Of a stretch of DNA of 7,978 bases, positions 6,188 through 7,978 are shown piece after piece; within the stretch, counting starts at the first letter, position 1, and every line of letters begins with the position of its first letter. The notes under the pieces are model-generated. The model saw only the letters and a program-made list of their open reading frames with translations, ran no database searches and was not told where the DNA came from. The position numbers were made by a program, and so were the translations under genes. This DNA is from an uncultured Oscillospiraceae bacterium. Its GTDB lineage: Bacteria > Bacillota > Clostridia > Oscillospirales > Oscillospiraceae. The stretch covers positions 1 to 7,978 of the forward strand of contig CAKTHQ010000065.1 in the NCBI GenBank assembly GCA_934565415.1, read 5' to 3'.

Positions 6188-7762
6188 GTGGGCTGGGACT
6201 TGGCTTTGGAGCGGAAGGTTGCCATTAAGGAGTATTATCCCTCGGGCCAGGTCAGCCGGGTCCCCGGGGAGCGGACTCTTACCTGGTACACCAATGCCAA
6301 TGCCCAGCAGGCAAAGCAGAGCGGCATGGAGATGTCCTTAAAGGAAGCCCGGAAAATGGCCTGGGTGGATGAGATCCCCGGGGTCGTCCGGGTAAGAGAC
6401 CTGTTCCGGGAAAATGATACCGCCTACATCGTCATGGACTTTGTAGAGGGCGAAACGTTAAAAGCCCAGCTGAAGCGGACCGGCCCCCTGAGCTGGGACC
6501 GGGCAAAGGAGGTTTTTCTGCCCGCCATCCGGATTATGGAGCAGGTCCACCAGGCAGGGCTTGTCCACCGGGACCTGAGCCCGGACAACCTGATGCTCAC
6601 CCCAAAGGGCACCGTAAAAATCCTGGACCTGGGGGACGCCAAGGACCTGAGCATCAATACCGGCGCCTCCTCCATGCAGGTAGCCAAGGACGGTTTCAGC
6701 CCCCTGGAGCAGTATACCAAAAAAGGCGGCTCCGGTCCCTGGACGGATGTGTACGCCATGGCCGCTACCATCTATTATGCCCTTACCGGTATTCTTCCCC
6801 CCAACGCGGTAGACCGGATGGAGGAGGATACCCTGTCCTTTGACCATCCCGCCCTGGCGGTTCTTCCGGAGCAGGCAAAGGGGGCTCTGAAAAACGCCCT
6901 GGCCCTTACCACCAAAAACCGCACCCAGAGCATGGCAGAGCTGGAAGAGGGCCTGTTTGGGGAAGGAAAGGTGGAGCCGGAAGCAAAGCAGAAGCCTAAG
7001 CCAGAGCCCAAGCCGGAACCGAAACCGGAACCCAAGCCGGAACCCAAGCCGGAACCCAAGCCGGAACCGAAACCGGAACCCAAGCCGGAACCCAAGCCGG
7101 AACCCAAGCCGGAACCCAAGCCGGAACCGAAACCGGAGCCCAAACCGGAACCCCGGCCGGAACCAAAGCCTGAGCCAAAATCCGGAAAGCGCAAAAACTG
7201 GATCCTGGCAGCGGTGATTGCAGTTATTGCAGTGTGCGTGGCAGTTGGTGTTTATACAAAGCAGGCGGAAACGGCGCCAAAAGTGCAGAAGTCGGTAACC
7301 ATTTCTGCGGCCAGTTTGCATACGGTAGGCCTTTGCAGCGACGGCACCGTGGTGGCTGTAGGGCGCAATGATAGTCACCAATGCCGTGTGAACAGTTGGC
7401 GGGACATTGTGGCCGTTGCCGCAGGTAGTTATCATGCGGTAGGCCTTCACAGCGACGGTAGCGTGGTGGCTGTGGGGAGCAATGGAAGTGGCCAATGCGA
7501 TGTGAGCAGCTGGCGGGACATTGTGGCCGTTGCCGCGGGCAGTTATCATACGGTAGGCCTTCGGAGCGATGGCACCGTGGTGACTGCGGGAAGCAGAGGA
7601 AGCAGCCAATGTGATGTGAGCAGCTGGCGGGATATTGTGGCCGTTTCTGCGGGCAGTCATCACACGGTAGGCCTTCGGAGCGACGGCACCGTGGTGGCCG
7701 CGGGGAGAAATGATAAGGGCGAATGCAGTGTAAGCACCTGGACAAACATTGCCACCCCCTGA
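6188..7762 (+). CDS. Open downstream part of the frameshifted kinase (lacks the glycine loop)
   Basis: This is the portion an automatic caller would report: 524 residues beginning at GTG 6188 (the Val of TYVGWD). No ribosome binding site stands at a usable distance, and a product starting here would lack the zinc-ribbon-like segment and the ATP-binding glycine loop while keeping K74, HRD, DLG, the membrane helix and the RCC1-type repeats. An independent start here is therefore unlikely; it is better read as the 3' part of the gene that begins at 6006. Confidence 0.6.
   Translation: MGWDLALERKVAIKEYYPSGQVSRVPGERTLTWYTNANAQQAKQSGMEMSLKEARKMAWVDEIPGVVRVRDLFRENDTAYIVMDFVEGETLKAQLKRTGPLSWDRAKEVFLPAIRIMEQVHQAGLVHRDLSPDNLMLTPKGTVKILDLGDAKDLSINTGASSMQVAKDGFSPLEQYTKKGGSGPWTDVYAMAATIYYALTGILPPNAVDRMEEDTLSFDHPALAVLPEQAKGALKNALALTTKNRTQSMAELEEGLFGEGKVEPEAKQKPKPEPKPEPKPEPKPEPKPEPKPEPKPEPKPEPKPEPKPEPKPEPKPEPKPEPRPEPKPEPKSGKRKNWILAAVIAVIAVCVAVGVYTKQAETAPKVQKSVTISAASLHTVGLCSDGTVVAVGRNDSHQCRVNSWRDIVAVAAGSYHAVGLHSDGSVVAVGSNGSGQCDVSSWRDIVAVAAGSYHTVGLRSDGTVVTAGSRGSSQCDVSSWRDIVAVSAGSHHTVGLRSDGTVVAAGRNDKGECSVSTWTNIATP
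6998..7177 (+). repeat. 12-bp minisatellite encoding 15 KPEP tetrapeptides
   Basis: Basic unit AAGCCGGAACCC with synonymous variants, one unit encoding RPEP. The variant GAAACCGG recurs at 7021, 7069 and 7129 (48 and 60 bp apart), a sign of blockwise duplication. It encodes a stiff charged linker between kinase domain and membrane helix. The copy number probably varies between strains. Confidence 0.92.
7289..7744 (+). repeat. Four 114-bp RCC1-type repeats
   Basis: Units start near 7289, 7403, 7517 and 7631, exactly 114 bp (38 residues) apart. The consensus is close to [20 protein letters not shown] followed by VVAVGxNxxGQCxVSSWR. The first unit is most diverged; units 2-4 are very similar at DNA level, e.g. 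CATTGTGGCCGTTGCCGC in two of them. Four units are fewer than the seven blades of a closed RCC1 propeller, so the array may be partial or may pair with another chain. Confidence 0.88.
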
Positions 7763-7780
7763 ACCCTTCACCTATTCAAA

Positions 7781-7826
7781 AGCACCTCCTTGGATGATGT
7801 ACAAATCGTCCCAGGGGGTGTTTTTT
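7781..7826 (+). terminator. Strong intrinsic terminator of the kinase gene
   Basis: CACCTCCTTGGATGAT (7783-7798) pairs with ATCGTCCCAGGGGGTG (7805-7820) over 16 positions with one mismatch and two G-U pairs, around loop GTACAA, followed by six T (7821-7826). It lies 18 nt after the stop codon. Confidence 0.9.
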
Positions 7827-7846
7827 CGGAAGCGGGGGCCGAAAAA
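7822..7846. repeat. Inverted repeat sharing the terminator T-run
   Basis: TTTTTCGG (7822-7829) and CCGAAAAA (7839-7846) are perfect 8-bp arms around nine bases. On the minus strand the structure ends in T, so it may act as a weak reverse terminator for anything coming from the right. Confidence 0.45.
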
Positions 7847-7865
7847 TAAGGATTTGTAGGGTTAG

Positions 7866-7952
7866 TTGAATGGTGTCCGCCTGCGGGAAAAATCCCCATT
7901 CCCCCTCCTGCATGGAGGGGGTGGCCCGCAGGCCGGGGGTGGAGGGGATCCC
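7866..7952 (+). repeat. GC-rich dispersed repeat, copy C
   Basis: Begins TTGAATGGTG like copy A, then GCGGGAAAAATCCCC, hairpin 1 CCCCCTCC-TGCAT-GGAGGGGG (7901-7921), hairpin 2 GGCC-CGCA-GGCC (7923-7934) and the closing GGGGGTGGAGGGGATCC. It combines the start of copy A with the body of copy B, so it probably represents the full element best. The last 26 bp of the window (7953-7978) show nothing recognisable. Confidence 0.85.
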
Positions 7953-7978
7953 TACCGAAAACAGATAGGTATATTGAG

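Larger units (their letters stand above)
6006..7762 (+). pseudogene. Membrane-anchored Ser/Thr protein kinase with RCC1-type repeats, frameshifted in a G8 tract
   Basis: Restored product is about 584 residues. Residues 1-25 resemble a zinc ribbon (C6xxC9, C18xxC21). The kinase domain spans about 43-315: glycine loop GQGGFG (52-57), VAIK lysine K74, HRDLSPDN (D189, N194), DLG in place of DFG (D207), SPLEQY (E234) and WTDVYA (D247). Then come 15 KPEP tetrapeptides (331-390), basic GKRKN, a membrane helix (398-416) and four 38-residue RCC1-type repeats (428-584). Basic residues before the helix put the kinase inside and the repeats outside, as in a sensor kinase. As sequenced, eight G (6164-6171) stand where six would give GQGGFG, so the first frame ends at 6341 after 111 residues and the rest continues in another frame. 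All later motifs are intact, pointing to a sequencing error, a recent mutation or a switchable tract rather than an old pseudogene. The identification is firm; the functional state is open. Confidence 0.85.

Noticed and set aside
608..7762. One operon of secreted protein and kinase
   Set aside because: A 631-bp gap with inverted repeats separates them and the kinase has its own -35/-10 pair with a 17-bp spacer. Readthrough cannot be excluded because no clear terminator follows 5374.
6458..7771. 437-residue open frame on the minus strand covering most of the kinase gene
   Set aside because: It is the mirror of a coding region with biased codons and simple repeats. Its translation is low-complexity ([14 protein letters not shown]) and the plus-strand product has clear kinase and RCC1-type motifs.

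Overview
The window looks like a chromosomal segment of a Gram-positive Clostridia-type gut bacterium, most likely of the Oscillospiraceae/Ruminococcaceae kind. The evidence is the overall codon use (moderately GC-rich, many CGG/CCG/GGG codons), a secreted BspA-type leucine-rich repeat protein with bacterial Ig-like domains, a Firmicutes-style Ser/Thr kinase fused to RCC1-type repeats, strong Shine-Dalgarno sites, T-tailed terminators and GC-rich dispersed palindromic repeats between genes. The taxonomic placement is inference.

Layout. Positions 1-70 are the last 70 nt of a tRNA-Asn (anticodon GTT), followed at once by a hairpin terminator with a UUCG loop. From 59 to about 421 the tRNA 3' end and its terminator are repeated in tandem (about 176-bp period, two full units and a partial third); each unit carries a 10-bp-stem palindrome, and each downstream copy begins with a decayed tRNA 3' fragment. 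A third terminator-like hairpin (425-463) closes this block. A good sigma-A promoter (548-576), overlapped by an inverted repeat, then drives a 1588-residue secreted protein (608-5374): signal peptide, acidic stretch, 14 leucine-rich repeats, several Ig-like domains and seven C-terminal modules of about 100 residues with a shared opening motif.

The 631-bp gap 5375-6005 holds a nested inverted structure: an outer 30-bp inverted repeat (5471-5500 and 5815-5844, 28/30 matches, the two differences preserving base pairing) encloses two inverted copies of a GC-rich double-hairpin element. A third copy of the inner element lies at 7866-7952, at the end of the window. A second sigma-A promoter (5938-5966) precedes a gene (6006-7762) for a membrane-anchored Ser/Thr kinase: zinc-ribbon-like N-terminus, kinase domain, 15 KPEP tetrapeptides, one membrane helix and four extracellular RCC1-type repeats. 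It is interrupted by a frameshift in a run of eight G residues exactly in the glycine-rich ATP loop. A strong terminator (7781-7826) ends the unit.

The two protein genes have separate promoters and are not obviously one operon. Both products face outward (one secreted, one a possible sensor kinase), but nothing in the sequence links them functionally. I see no defence system, CRISPR array, integrase or transposase gene. The points that most deserve a second look are the poly-G frameshift in the kinase, the compensated nested palindrome, the tandem tRNA-tail repeats and the seven-module tail of the large secreted protein.
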